A program made the translations under genes and the position numbers. The notes beneath the pieces were generated by a model. It had not been told where the DNA came from. It ran no database searches and was given only the letters and a program-made list of their open reading frames with translations. Shown piece by piece: positions 13,692 to 28,200 of a stretch of 64,000 nucleotides of DNA. Numbering within the stretch: the first letter of the stretch is position 1; each line of letters opens with the position of its first letter. Source of the stretch: Onchocerca volvulus (taxonomy: Eukaryota > Nematoda > Chromadorea > Rhabditida > Onchocercidae); NCBI GenBank assembly GCA_000499405.2, contig HG738138.1, positions 868,001 through 932,000 of the forward strand, in the 5' to 3' direction.

Positions 13692-14920
13692 TGAGAAAAG
13701 AATCATCGATTTGCTCATAAACTACCAACTTTATATCTTTCTAATCTGGTCCAAATCCCGAATCATTGATAAATTCCTCGGTGAGACATTTAAACTATTG
13801 AAAATTTCAAGATCAGACAAAATTAGAAAGAAATCGTTTTGTTTAATTCATATGCAACTCGTTCATTCTTTTCCTGCAAAGAGATTTCTTTTTAATTTTT
13901 TTTTTTCTAAAAGTGCTTCGTTTTTGAAATTTTCAATATTTTAAAGGCATAAAGGAAAGATGTGCATAGATTGGAAGCTTTATAAATGCTAACTGTCATT
14001 AAAGTCCATTTAACTGTCAAGTGGAAAGAGTTGAAAATCGTCGATGATGACGTATTTCTCTCGAGCATATCTAGTGCTAAATTTCTTTCATCTTTTATAT
14101 AAAAAATTCACCTGTGATGATAATTGTAATCTAGAATTTCGTTTTCACTTTCCATCATTAATTCATGCCGAATTAATTTCGATTCCTTGAATTTTTTTCC
14201 AGAATTTCATAAACTTAATTATCAATTTCTTTTTTCCTTCATAAATTATGCATGTAAACATATATTTGTATGAAATTAGAAACAATACAAACATAAATGA
14301 AAAGTGAAAGAAAAGAAAAAAAAATTAAGATAAAAAAATTGATAAGATAATATTCCGCTATTGATATGCTCATTTGTATGCATAAAGAATTGATTATTCA
14401 TATGTGCAAATAATGCATCAACGATTTTTATTCATTATTTGAATTTTGTTTAATTAAAAACCTTTTACTTTTCTCTTATTCTATTTTGTTTACTTATGGG
14501 ATAACGACTGGAGGGAATACTCTTTTTCATCGTTGCAGTGAAATTATAGACAAACGTATCATGAAATCAATTGATTTTTTATCCATGCAATAAAACTTTG
14601 GAAATGAAAATTATAAACGTAAAACAGGAATTGGATCAAATGGCATTGATTGTTGGGTGGAGAATTTATCGCTTTTCTTTTTTTGTCATTTCCTCCCTCC
14701 TTCCTCTTTATAATTGCCCAATTTGTTGAAAAGTTTACATAACTTTTAACTTTTTGCATACATTACTTTTGGTTGGGTAAGTATTCTGTTTTAATATTTG
14801 TAATTTGATTTTGTAATAGTAATAATAAATATTTTTGCAAAAACAATAAATGTTTCAAAAGTATTTATTATTTAAAATAAATTTTTTCTTGAAAAACCAA
14901 TTTTTTCTCTTTTTTACTTT

Positions 14921-14923
14921 CAG
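14921..14923 (+). promoter_or_regulatory. Probable spliced-leader acceptor of the ADA gene
   Basis: A long pyrimidine stretch ending TTACTTTCAG precedes the ADA start codon by 22 nt, with no upstream coding exon. This is the usual arrangement for a nematode trans-splice site. A second, weaker acceptor (ATACAG) lies at 14935-14940. Confidence 0.6.
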
Positions 14924-14945
14924 CAAATTTCTTCATACAGCAAAA

Positions 14946-17900
14946 ATGGATGACGAAATATGCAAACGATTCGATTTTCCAAAAGTATGGAATAGAATGA
15001 AATTTTTGAATTTTAAATATGAATTGCTAAATTTGAATATTCGTTGAATTTTTCCTTTTTCTAGTTTATTATTTCAAATTTTTTTTCCAACAATTTTTTG
15101 CTTTAAAAATTTGATATTACGAAAGAATCAAATATTTATAGTCCTTCTTTTTTTTTTTAGGTTGAATTACATTTACATTTGGATGGTGCTATACGACATC
15201 AAACTCTACTTGACCTTTCGATGTAAATTTCGATTAATTTTTTCTTTCTTCTGTCTTTTTTTTTTTTTTTTCCATCATATATTTTCAACAAGAATTTATT
15301 AGTATGAACCTCTAACTTTGTTCATAAATACTTCAGCAAATTGCATTAAAATGTATGTGCGTCTCCAGCACTGTCAATCATTACTGTCATTTGTCAGCTC
15401 CATTATTTACGTGGATTGTTGAAAAATTGAATTCCTGTTTGACAATGACATTGTAAAGAATAAATCAACTTTACTGCTACTTCTCAAAAGAACAAATTAG
15501 AGAAAAAAAATCGAAATTTGTTAGAAAAATTTTGATGATCAAAATAAGTCAATTTTAGCCAAACAATTTATTATTTGTCAAAATGACATAATTTTTGGCC
15601 ATGTTAGCATGGATTTAAAGTTTTGCTTTTTTAATTTAGCATTATCTTATCGATCGAAGAATACTATATGAAAATGATTGAATTCAGCTCATAATACCAT
15701 TGACTGGCATACTTTATTTATTTATCATTTTTGCTTGAATATTTAATAAAAGTTAATTTAAATAATTTTCAGAGAAAAGGGGATCGATTTAAAAGGAGCT
15801 AAGACAGTTGATGAAGTACGAGATGTTGTTGTTACTCGTGAACCATCGAATTTAGCTAAAATGCTGGAGCCATTTGATCTATTTCTTCCAGTTCTTGCGT
15901 TTGTTATTAATCAATAGTTTTTTTTAATTAAAAAAAGATTAAAATATGGAAGCTAAATTAATTTACTAAAATTTCAAACATTTATTGTTTTTTCCCATAG
16001 TATAGCAAACTTTTGTATTCCCTTCAATGCAGCAAAAATTAAAATTTGTATGAGAAGTTTCATGTGATAATTTAATTTTGAAAAGTTGGATTGAAATTCG
16101 AAATTTTTAGAGGTGATAAGGATGCTATTGAACGAGTTGCATATGAATTATGCGAAGATGAAGCAGAAAATGGTGTCATATATTTCGAAGCACGATATTC
16201 ACCACATTTATTATGTAATACTGTGAAAAATACGGCTGCAAATTCGAAATATGGAGTTTATACGAAGAAGGGACAAGTAAAAGAATTAATTTATGGCAAT
16301 TTGATAATTTAAATTTCAATATTTCATTTCAACATTAGAAATTTAAACTTTAAGTTTTCATTTCGCTTAAAAAAAGTAGTAAGAGTCAATTTAATGGATA
16401 AATAAAATGAATCATTTTGATGGATTGCGTCGATCTTTAGAACGATAATAACAAATACTTCTTATCACAATATTCAGTGATCATTCATCAAATAATTCTT
16501 GTAAACACAAATAATTTCAATTAAAATTTTATGAAAAATCAAAATTAATTCCTAGCTGGAACCACGAGGTGTTGTTGAAGCCGTAAGACGAGGTTTTCTT
16601 CGTGGTGAAAAAGAATTTGGTGTAAAAGCACGATCGATTTTATGCTGCATTCACGGATTTCACGATTGGAATGATGAAGTACTTGAACTCGGTTCGTTTA
16701 TCGATTTTTTTTAGCGAATTTATTGAAAAAAATTTCTTATCTTTTTTTCTTAGCATTTCCTTGATTCCTGTTACTCTTGATTAATTTAGCGACAAATTTA
16801 TCAAGTGAGGGAGTTGTTGGCATTGATATAGCGGGATGTTCACTGGGGGCTGATGAGCAATATCCTCCAAGTGTATCGGAACTTTTTCAGGTTTATTCAA
16901 ACATTTTTATACTTTTATATTGTTTCTTTTTTCTTTGAATAAAGTTATTTAACCGACTGCTCAATGTGGGAATTCAAATGCATTTTGGAATTTTAATAAA
17001 ATAAGTGTTGACGAGATGATTTTCATCATAAATTAAATCAATCAATACTTTATTTATTTGAAGATTAGCGTAGATTCGAAAAATTGTCTAAATGTGAAAT
17101 ATACTATCCATGGTGCTGTATTGATCAGATACAATATGATATGTGATAGAAATTCTCGACTGTATTTCAGAATGCAGCTAAACGAGGTATCCATCGTACT
17201 GTGCATGCCGGTGAAAGTAGCGGTGCCAAGGAAGTTGTCAATGTGAATTATTTTTATTCAAATATTTTTCAATCTTTGAATAAAGTTTTTATCTTGAAGT
17301 TTGGAACTCAAAGAATGAGAAATATCTTTAGAATAAAAAAGCCGAGACTGAAAATGAAATGTAGAAAGAATAATAAGGGATAATGCTTTTCGTTTATTGA
17401 AATTAAAATATAACGTATAAACGAAATGTTATATTCGTTTAATTTAAAATCAAGGCAATTTTTTTTTTTCTGAATTTTCATTAATTAGGCAATCGAAGAA
17501 ATGCGGGCCGAACGAATCGGTCATGGTTATCGATTATTGCGTGATGAAAATGCATACAAAAAATATGCAATTGAAAAGCGAATACATTTTGAAGCATGTC
17601 TTCAATCGTCCGTTATGACCGGTTCCGTACCGTTAATATGGTGTCAGCATCCAGTTAAACGGTTTTTCTATCCACTATTCTTTTTTTGGCGCTGATAACA
17701 TCTTAGTATATTTTTACTATAAAAAAAGATCTTTTAGAATTAATTTCATTTGTTTTGAATTAATTTCAAAAAATTTCGTTCATCAAACCCAACGTCAACA
17801 ATTAAATGGAATGAAATATTGGCAAAAATTCATCCATTTTACAGATTTGCAGCTGATAATATTAACTTTTCGTTGAGCACCGATGATCCAACATGTTTTG

Positions 17901-18385
17901 ATAATAGTTTGTTAAGTGAATATCGACTTGCACATCAAGAAATCGGCTTAACCAGAAAGCAACTTTGGAATTGTGTAAGTTCATTAAAATTTTATCAATT
18001 TTCTTTTAGGTGAGGAAAAATGAATGACCCATATTCACAAAAAGGTTGACATAATCAGATATTAATATGCTGATTTTGTTTTAATTGAGTCATGAGTGGA
18101 AGAAAGACGAAGAAAAAAAATATTTGAATAGTAATATTTATCAAAATTGTTCAAGAAAAAGGATGTGAAAATGATGGATTGAGCAGGAGTCATGATATTA
18201 GTTAGACTCTCTCAATCTTCTGTCTAATAGAAGATTGATTAGGTACTTAGTTAATTAGTTGATAAATTAATGATTTGTTATTGCAGAGTTTGAATGCAGC
18301 TCGGTCATGTTTTGCAGAAGAACCATTGAAAAGTGAAATCATCGCGATAGTGGAAGGTGCTGAAGTAAAAGAAACAGTGAAATGA
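14946..18385 (+). CDS. Adenosine deaminase
   Basis: A zinc-dependent hydrolase that converts adenosine and deoxyadenosine to inosine and deoxyinosine in purine salvage; no signal peptide, so probably cytosolic. Ten exons: 14946-14984, 15161-15222, 15773-15898, 16111-16276, 16556-16691, 16790-16890, 17171-17242, 17489-17661, 17845-17974 and 18287-18385. They splice in phase to 367 aa, close to the 363 aa of human ADA. The full active site is visible: HLHLDGA near the N terminus (zinc ligands H17 and H19), VHAGES (H222, catalytic E225), ERIGHGY (H246) and STDDP (zinc ligand D305, D306). The start follows a strong acceptor at 14921. A polyadenylation signal lies 77 nt after the stop. The lack of a leader peptide and of the ADGF N-terminal domain argues against the secreted growth-factor-type relatives. 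Confidence 0.97.
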
Positions 18386-18461
18386 TTAATTATCAATTCG
18401 ATTCAATTTTATTCATGCAAATTTTATAATATGGGATGTCGGCCTTTTTTATTTTCGTCTA

Positions 18462-18467
18462 AATAAA
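18462..18467 (+). terminator. Polyadenylation signal of the ADA gene
   Basis: The first AATAAA after the ADA stop codon, within a T-rich 3' region. Confidence 0.75.
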
Positions 18468-21400
18468 CTTATTTACAGTTAAATTTCGGATCAAATATTT
18501 TAAAATATATTTTGAAATAGATATTTTAATTGAGTAACAATAACAGATCTGATAAAGATGTTGCTACATCAATTGTGTTAATGCATAGCAAATTTTATGA
18601 CGCAAAGGAAAAAAAAGAAACATTTTGGGTTGTTTTTCCTGCGACCAATCAATACACTCATCATCCGATAATGTTAATAATCAATTCAATGATTAATTTC
18701 CTTAAAAATACTACAAACAATATGAAAGTTATAAAATACTTTGAATTGCAAGGAAAATAAACATATGGAATAACCTGAAATTCCATCTGTAACCGATAAC
18801 ACATCTATAACCGGATTTTTACTATATGAACATGAATATATTTATATCAGTGTTTAGGTACTCTTGTTAAAGAAAAAAATTGAAGAAAATTAAGTAAAGG
18901 CGAAAATTCTCCAAAAAATCAAGTTGAAAAATTTCATAAAAACATTCTCATGTGAAGTTTGACATAGATGTTTCAAACCATATCACTTTAAGTAGCAATA
19001 CTATTAAATAATAAAGATGGGAATATTTATGTGTTAAAAAAATATTGCTAGAATTTATTTAACGAGGATTTAAATATAGAAATATTAGGAATATTGAATT
19101 CCTGAATTTCATATTTTCGAATTTGAAGTAGAAAGGAAATTTTACTCGTTCACCATTGATGTAAGAATATATTAATAGGATAATTGATCAATTGAAGTAA
19201 TTTCCGTCCGTAATTTCAGTATTGTACGGAATAAAATTTTAACAAATTCAATTACTGATAACTAAATTAATTTTTTTTAAAGAAAATAACTACACCAACA
19301 ATAACATATATTATTTAAATTTTATTCTAACCTTTAAATGCATAAGAAAAACGCTCTTTTCATTTCCTTTTTTCTAGATTCTTTTTGAATTTTTTCAAAT
19401 TTTTATCAAAGAAAAAAATGACTCCACAGTTATTTGATAATTTATACTAAATTTACTGTTGAATTAGTATGAATCAATGAATATAATTGTAAAATAGCGA
19501 ATAAATTTTTGGAAAGGTATAAGAATAACTAGTATGATTCGCTTTTTTTTTTTAATTCCATTAGTATTACTTCTTAGATTCATTTCGAACTTTGAAAACA
19601 CAAAATTTTATTTAAATATTTTATATACTGAACAAATGCCATTTTAACAATTTCATTTCTTTCTTCTTTTGAATGTTTGTTTATTTGCTAATCGATGAAT
19701 TGAATTCAAAATAAAATTAATTTTAATTCCTTTTTTCCTCTCTCTTTTTTAATTTTAACTTTTTACCATCTGTTTATATAATTTAACAAATAATTGACAC
19801 AGCTTTGCTATTTCATGAAAAATAACTTTTTACTCTTAGTTCAATAAAAAATAGAAATAACCAAACAGAAAAAAAAGAAGAAATCTGAATCAAAGCACTT
19901 ATGCCATTAAGTTTATTTTAAATTTCGGACATTTTACTTAACTTTTTCCTTCTTATCTTATATTATTTACTTCCAGTAAGAGTATCATTCGATGTTTCAA
20001 AATGTATGTCATGTCAATTTTAAGGAAATTAAATAGGTGTATTAGCTGTCAAACTTCAGTTCATCCAATTTAGCAATTAATATATCTATTATTTATTTCA
20101 AACATTTTCAAAATTATTTTCTAATAATTTGCTCTTGTTGAACTTAAAGATTAAATATTGATTGTTTGTCGTTATAAAAATTGTAAACATTTGAGGATAT
20201 TAAGAAATTCTACCGATTTTTCGATATCATTTAAAATTTTTACTGAAACTTTATAATTATTTAAGCTTAAACCAAATTTTAGCAATTTATAAAACATACT
20301 GTTGATGATAATTAATAATACCAAGTTCCTAAAATCTGATTAAGACCTGCTACTTTGTTGTTTTGTTACTTTTTAATGTAATTAAAAATTTAAAGATCAA
20401 TGGAATTAATTTTTTCTATTCATAAATATGTTCAACCATAATTCATTCTTTTTATAATTTAGATTAATTCAGTAAATATAAGGGGTATTTTTCCAATGCA
20501 ATTTTTTTTTGAAACTAAGTTCATTTATGAACTTTCGTTTAATTCTAACCTTTTAATTATTGCAAGAAATTTAAAACGAAAAACCAATCGATAAACCATC
20601 TTGGGAAATTGATGAAAAAAAATAGATTTAAAATAAAATTTTGTTGTAACCTTTTTTTGCGATGAAAATTTCGCAAAAAATTTGTAGAAAAGAAAAGAAA
20701 AGGAAAAATCGGGGGGCGGGGGTTGAAAAAAAAATTGGATGAATATTTCGGGCTAACATGTTCGTTATCATAAAAAGGAAAAAGTTTTATTTACACTGAT
20801 GAATCACATGCTCCATACAGGCAATTCAATAGTCTTATTCCATTTTAAGATAGCTTTTCCTATACTTTTCAAATTTCAATCCTTTTCAAATTCTTTGTTC
20901 CATTTCTTAAATCATCGAATTTATATCCAGGAATACTGGAAGAATGGAATTCCATTTTTTAAAATTTTACTTAAAAGTGAAATCATTCATTAATTGTAAT
21001 ATGAAAAGCTTAAGAATTTCTTTTATTAAATCATATTTTAAAAAAAAAAAAAAACTTTCTTTCATTTCTATCCTAATTAGGGCATTCTTTTTTTACTGTT
21101 ATTTATTTAATAAAAAACAAACTAATTTTAAATTATTCCGGATTACTTATTTGGGATTAGATAATGGATATACATACGATATAATTGGATTAAATCATAT
21201 ATATTTTATGGAGAAAATATACCGAAAAATATAAATATTTAAGAATTCTATATTATAAGGTAATTTTTTCTTTTTTATAATTTTATCAAATTTTTCATCA
21301 TTTTTCTTAAATAATTGTCGTAATCTTCTTTTTGATTAAAAGTTAATTTTGTGTTCTTACAAGAATATCCGTTTATTATCATTTTCTTCACTTGAAAACT

Positions 21401-24400
21401 TTAGCAAATAATACATATAATTATGATTTGATAAGAATCGTTGTTGAATTCTCTCTCACCTCATCCTAAAATTGATCACCCTTAAATTGCATAGCAACAA
21501 TTCAAATATTTTTCAAAATAGTATATGTAAATATTATACATGGGTGATTCAATTAATATACTTCGTAATTAGCATCTTTGTATTTTGAATTTTTGATCTA
21601 TCCGTATATTTGCTCATACATTCATGTGAAAATTAGAAAATTTAATTGAATAGGATGGAATTATTGACTTAATTTGCTTACTGTAGGCTGTAAATTAGCA
21701 TGAAGTAATTGAGTAAACTTGAAGAATGCTAACTTACCAACAGGTAAAGAAGTGTGTACCTGTAATCCTCTGGAATGACAGACAAATACAAATAGTCGTC
21801 GTCGACATACAAACCACTTCACCATCAATGCAATATTTTAGTTTGCTTTAACAAATAATTTAGAAGGAAGTTAAGCCAAGTAGTTCATCTCTAAAATCAT
21901 CATCAATTCATTACTGCAATCATTTGCTTTTTATTTGTTTGTTATCATTGATAATATAATTTTTGCTCTTATCATCATATGTTTGATATTTTTAAATTAA
22001 CGAATTTTTTTTTTCTTCAACTTAAATTTGAAAAATTGAAATTTTTTGAAAATTTTCTGAAAATAAAAACGTAATACATACATGCATTACAAATCAAATC
22101 TAACTGATTTTTTGTTCTTAATGAGTTTGATGTTGCTTGATTGTTTAACAAAATAAAAACTCAATTATATAATTTAATGGGAAAGAAGTGTGATGAATTT
22201 TCAATAAGAATCTTAATCTATATTACTGGAAATATTGCTAATTTTTCCGTCTATTTTTTTTTATTTAATTTTTTACCTTTAGAAAAATTTTGATTAACGA
22301 AAATTTTCTTGATCATATTTAAATTTTGATTTTTTATTAATAATTAATTATCTTTTTGACACCGTCCTATTCTTTCACTTCTCATTACATTCGAACTTTC
22401 AACCAATTTATCTATCACTTAATAACTATCATATAATTAATAATTCATGTATCTTTAAATGATAAATCAAGCGAATATATACTTTGTTAGCATTATGCTG
22501 CTTTTTTTAATCTAATATATCTATCACTTAATTATTACTATATAATTAATGAACTTACATATCTTTAAGTATATTGTTTCTTTTCTTTCTAAGCTAAAAG
22601 ATATATTAGACTACAATAAATGATTTATTAGTCTTTTTTGATGAAAATTTTGGATTAAATGAAAAATTTATGGAAAGAATAATAAAAGATGGATGGAAAA
22701 AAAGATAGGAAGAAATATTTCCAAGCTGCTGTTACCTGCATAAAATGCTCAAACAAAATATTCTCCGATGTTAGTGTATTTGTTGTATTTGTCGATATTT
22801 CTGCATTTGCTGGCAGAAATGAAATTCCATAATGTTGTGAGCGCTTATGTAAATATATTACTCAATATACACATCTATTCCATTTACTACTACGAATTCA
22901 ATTGGTTTGATTTTAAATTTAAAAATTTTTTAACAACTTTTTTTATAAATTAAATTTCCATTTTATTTATCTTCAAAATTTACTCTTATTCTACTTAATA
23001 TCAAACAATATTAGTGTGTAAATTTATTCTGCAGAATTAGATATTTTAAAGCGAAATTGAAATGAAAAAGTGAGGTAGAGAGAGTGAGAGATGATAAGGA
23101 AAGAGAAATAAAAGAGAGGAAAATTATAAAATCGACTATAAGCAAATATTAGCAGAAACAGTAAATTTTCAGTAATCAGTATAATAGAAATCGGAATTTA
23201 TCAGTATGTATTGAATAATCTAAAAAAGAAAAACTGATATAGAATGAAGCAGAATATAAAAATCATTTACAGTAAGCATATTTTTAGTAATTGATCCAAA
23301 ACAAATTATCATAATTCCACTTATTGATCAGATAGAACCAATTTCAAGAAATAAAGGAAACGAGAATTTTCTTCTTTCGCTTTATTGTAAACATTTGATT
23401 TAATGAATGAAAAAAAAAAAAAAAACTTAAATATTTTTGAGACGAGCATTTCGAGAAGTGTTCAATATTTTCGAGCATTATTGATAATCAAAATATAATA
23501 GAAAAGTTAGAATATGTTTGGTGAATATCACAATTGAATGCCTAAAATTTCCATTCAATTTGAGGAGAAAGTTTTGTTTGCTCACATTTATTATACTATA
23601 ATGTTCATTTTTCTTTCCCAACAAAATAAAATATTTTGATTTATCGATTGTTAGTTTTTTTTTCTACTTATTTTTTTTTTTTTTGTGATATTTTTATATG
23701 ATGAAAATAAATTTCAAAAACTAATCAAATTTGAAGCTTTAAAACAAATGAAAAAAAAAAGAAATTTTTTTCCGACGTTTTGCTTATCACGTTAATGTTT
23801 AAATAAATACTTAAAAAAGAATGCAAATAAAATCTGACTGATATAGTTTCTTTTTTTGTTTGTTGCTTGATATTTTGTTGGATTCTTATGTTGGTAATTT
23901 TATTTTTTTATTTCTTTTAAAAGTTTTTTCTTTTTTTTTCCAAATGATTTTGAGTTTTTATAAAATGAATGGGGCAAAATTTTATGAAGATGAGCAACTG
24001 AATGTATTTGTAATCAACATCGTTATCAATGATAAATGCTATATTTGTATCCAGTTGTGTATATAATTCACTGATAAATTAATCTTTTCAGCATAAAATT
24101 TCATCAAAACTTGTGTTCCTTCGCTTTCTAACATTTCTTTTTCTTCTTTTTTAATCTTTCAATCGTCATTAATTTTCATTTATTGAGTAATAAATCATAA
24201 TATCCTTCAAATTTTATTGTTGCTTTAGAAAAAAGTAACATAGGTTTTCTTTTTTGTTTTACAATAATAGATATACAATGTTTTCACGGTAAATTTATCT
24301 GCTGAGTTTCTCAAAAAAAGAAAGAAAGATTTCTACATCTATGAGAAAATTTTTTCGATTACAAATTTTAAATATTTTTTTCCCAGAAAAAACTCAAATT

Positions 24401-25135
24401 TTTCGAATAAATCATAGTATTGTTGGAACAATTGGACAATTAAGTCGCTCGTATAACTCCAAAATTAAATAAAGTAAAGGTGACAGTAATTAAAATCTTA
24501 TTTTTGCTTTTTTTAAGTAAACATGTTACACGTCATCCGTATGACCCGTCAATTGATCGAATTAAATAAAAGCGAACACGGAAGTAAAGTGTTGTTTTGC
24601 TTTTCGTGAGTAAGCATGTTGCAAATTACCTGTATGATTCATCATTTGATATAGATAATCTAATTTTTTGGATCATTTTACGAATAATCGATGAACTTTA
24701 TTTATTTGAAAAAAAAAAAAAATTAAACATTAGCTGATAGAATTCTCAGTTCAGTCCTGGAAGAAGAATATTTTTGATGCAATCTGAATCCTTCAGATGC
24801 ATTCATGCTACCTTCTTTGATTCACTTCGTCGCTTTCTTTTCATTATCAATTCGAATTTCATTTCATTTTCTTATTTGATGACATTTTGCTTCGATCAAG
24901 TTTTCAGATCGATGATTCCAAATTTTTTATCATAAAATATGAATCACCGAAGACTTGAAGAATAGTAAATAATGTCCTTTTCAACAAAATATTTCATTCT
25001 ATCTGTGATTTCGGGAAATTTGCAATTTAATTTTAAATGCATGATTGCTTAGTTACAAATCAATAGGTCATTGCAAATGCTGATTCATACTTGTTTCAGA
25101 AATATTTGAATGCACATTAGTGGTATACACAAATA
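18468..25135. other. AT-rich intergenic region between ADA and the Mesh-like gene
   Basis: About 6.7 kb with no recognised exon. Open frames (18530-18760, 20944-21234, 23860-24066) are Phe/Ile/Lys/Asn-rich without motifs, supporting splice sites or composition shift. A diverged direct repeat near 22.4-22.6 kb is listed separately. The promoter of the Mesh-like gene is expected in the last one to two kilobases. Confidence 0.55.
22410..22570. repeat. Diverged direct repeat, about 50-bp units 109 bp apart
   Basis: The two copies, at 22410-22461 and 22519-22570, begin ATCTATCACTTAAT, contain ATATAATTAAT and end ATCTTTAA. Several differences separate them. No coding potential. Confidence 0.6.
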
Positions 25136-25142
25136 TTTTCAG
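25136..25142 (+). promoter_or_regulatory. Probable spliced-leader acceptor of the Mesh-like gene
   Basis: TTTTCAG lies 67 nt before the ATG at 25210, with no coding exon upstream. It marks either a trans-splice site or the end of a 5'-UTR intron. Confidence 0.5.
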
Positions 25143-25209
25143 ACTCCGGAAGAATTAAGCCAAGATCGATATTACATCCGGAAATTTTCGAAGTTTAAAA
25201 AAATTTAAA

Positions 25210-28200
25210 ATGATATTACCGAATATATTCTTATTTGCTACAGTTATAGCATACTTACCATTATCTAGTTTCGCTCAACAAATACCTCAGCAAAATCCGG
25301 TACCATCATCAAACCAACAAAATCTTAATCCAGGACAAGAAGGTGCCAAAATTTTTACCGGTGGTGATACTAGTTCAGGATATGGTATGTTTTCATTTGA
25401 TCATAACTTAATTCATAAAAATTTAAATCAGTAATTTGAAACAATCCAATTTTGTCATTCAAGCGCTATAATTGTTCTTAGTTAGATCTAAGGATAAGTA
25501 ATTTGCAATATTTTCCATGTTTCAGTAAACTTGGTACCATTTGGACCTGAAGCAGGTGACCAAAAAGTACATCCAGGAATGCTTACTTCTGGACAAACAA
25601 TTAATTTACATATGTTTTTTCCATTCTATGGTGGCTTATACAACTACTCAGTGGTATGTTTTAGTAGGTTTTTTGCGGAAAATCAAACTTCAATTTGAGA
25701 TTTTCTGGAAAAGTTTCGCAAAATTTTTTATGATTTATTGAAAAAACCTTCCATAATCACACCTTCTTGATATAAATGTTATAGCAAGTTTGTGCAAACT
25801 TAATGAAATGCTAATTAAAGCTTTCGGTGAATGGCTATATTGCATTTGCAACTGTGCTGGACCAAGGTCCAACAATAAACGTTGGTGTCGAATCAACTAA
25901 TTGGCCACAACAGCAAGATCCGGCAATGATTGCACCATATTTATGCAAACAACAGGTTTTTTAATTTACTTAAAACGTGAAGTAATACGCTTGAAATACG
26001 TTTAGCAGGTACTAAACAAATACTTGTTGATTTAATATTATCGTTAAAAACATTCTTACATCTGAAACTTAAGGAATTTTTGACAATTCTATTGTTAAAA
26101 TATTGCTTCAGATAGTACAAAATCCAAGTCCAGGATTGAAAACAGGTGTTTACTATCGTTTGATGTTACGACAGTCATTATTTGGCCGTGGTAACATACC
26201 ATTTGGTGGTACCATGGAACAATCAAGTTTCTTCAAGCAATCACCCAGTCAAGTTTGTTTTTTCCTGCATTATTGTAAAAGATTTTTGGAACTTGAAATT
26301 TTTTAAATTTACATTAGCTGAAATAATGTAAAAATTTGTAGGCTTGTACATCTGATTCATATGTGCATTGCGATCATAACAGCGATTACTTTCTTGATAA
26401 TATGATGCGATGGCTTCAAGGTTTATTAAATTTTATTTTAATATAATCGACTAAAATGATTTCCAATTTCAATAATCAAAAAATATCAATTAAAATTTAT
26501 AGAAGGAGTTGCTGGTGCAGCAGCATTTCGTGCAGATGCAGCATTAGTAGTTACCTGGTACAATACAGCATCAGCAATTGTTGGTCGTTCTGATATCGAT
26601 GCCGGTCAATTATCAACTTATCAAGCAATTTGGATGACTGATCAGGTAAAATTTAGTATGAATAATTATCTTAATATTAATTTTTTTGCAAATGAAATTG
26701 TTTTAAAAAAAAAATTCTTATTTTAAATTGAAGTTATGCTTCATTTTATGATATTAATGCCAAAAAATGTATTCATTTGTCTAATCTTTCCGAATTATGC
26801 AGTAAAAAAAGGGTCGATTAATATAAAGCGGAATAAAATATCCCAAAAAAAAAAAATTAAATTTGTCTTTTTTAGTTTAAAATTTTTGAGATGATTTCCT
26901 TTTTCTAGCCTGGTCGATTAAGTTATGTTATTTTGAATTATGACAAACTTGGATTTGATGCTGCAGATTTTCGAATGAACTCTAGAAGTGGTCGTTGTCA
27001 AGTGAGTCCATTTATTCAATTTCATTTTATCGATTTGAAAAGATCTGAATCTGAATAATTTTTATACTCTTTTAATTTAGGCACTTTTCAATGGTGGCAA
27101 TCATACCGGTAGCGTACCGGTGGATCCAACATTTATGTACAAAAATACACCGACAGTATTGGCGCAACGTTCCGGTGTACCGCATATGGTTCGTGGAAGA
27201 TATATGTTTCGTGTTGATGATGTTGTTCGACCAGCCGGTTGCTCCAATAAAACTGGTGGTACATGTAGGTTTTAATGAAATTTTAAAATCTAATATTTGG
27301 ATTGAATTTCAATCTTTCAAATACATCTATATTTATACTATTAAATACAAATTTTTGCACAACAAAGAACTGAAATAAACAAATGTATGATTTTTTTTTT
27401 TTTTGGAATTTCCTCAGCATTAATTGTACATTTAATCCTGATAATAGATTGTTAACTGTAAAATTTTACCAATGGTAAAGTCGCGTAATAAACGAATGTA
27501 ACGAGGTTTGCGTGTTCAATTGCGTGTAACATTTTTGACATACGTGAATACGTAATTATACTTGAATTTATGATTACCAATATGTAATAGTTTAAACAAA
27601 ACACATGTATGTCAAATTTCTTTTCGAATCAAATTTTCATAAATAATTCTATTTAACCATTTCTAATCATTTAACATTTGCATTAAAAATTTTTAAAATT
27701 TCGAATTATTCAAAATGCTACCTCCAAAGTTTTTTTTTTTCTCTCTCTCTCTCCCTCTCTCTATCTCTTTTCAATTTATCATTTCCAAAAATTTCAGATC
27801 CAATGCTAATATATCCAAATATAGCCAATATGCTTGGTGAAACAAGTGTAGACGTGAATGCACTGTGTTTGGATCGTAGTCAGACGTACGTTTTGATGAT
27901 AGAACAGCGTCAAACAGCAGCGTGTACCGTAATTAATTCAGCTATTGCCCGGTGTCATCTTCCGAAAGTTTATGACTGGGGTACTAAGACGGTCTATTTT
28001 CAACCTCAGTCAGGATCTCATCAAGAAGATAAGGCATTCGTTGGATATATCTATTTCGGTAAGTTATCAGTTGAAAAATTTTAAACTCCAGACTTTCAAG
28101 AACAAAATATGTGGCGCTTTAAATTCTGTATCATGTCTGACTTTTCAGAATTTGATTAATAATAAAGTTCATTCCGACTTTCAACTCTAAATTAACACTT

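Larger units (their letters stand above)
5072..14920. other. Long AT-rich intergenic stretch between the calmodulin-like and ADA genes
   Basis: Nearly 10 kb without a convincing exon on either strand. It is dominated by homopolymer runs and AT-rich filler; the larger repeats and one hairpin are listed separately. Open frames here (for example 7042-7359 and 9012-9290 on minus, 13711-13944 on plus) read as Phe/Lys-rich translations of T or A runs. The missing 5' exon and promoter of the calmodulin-like gene, and the ADA promoter, should lie within it. Confidence 0.6.

Noticed and set aside
20711..20722. G-rich run as a possible G-quadruplex
   Set aside because: Only two G tracts are present, too few for an intramolecular quadruplex.
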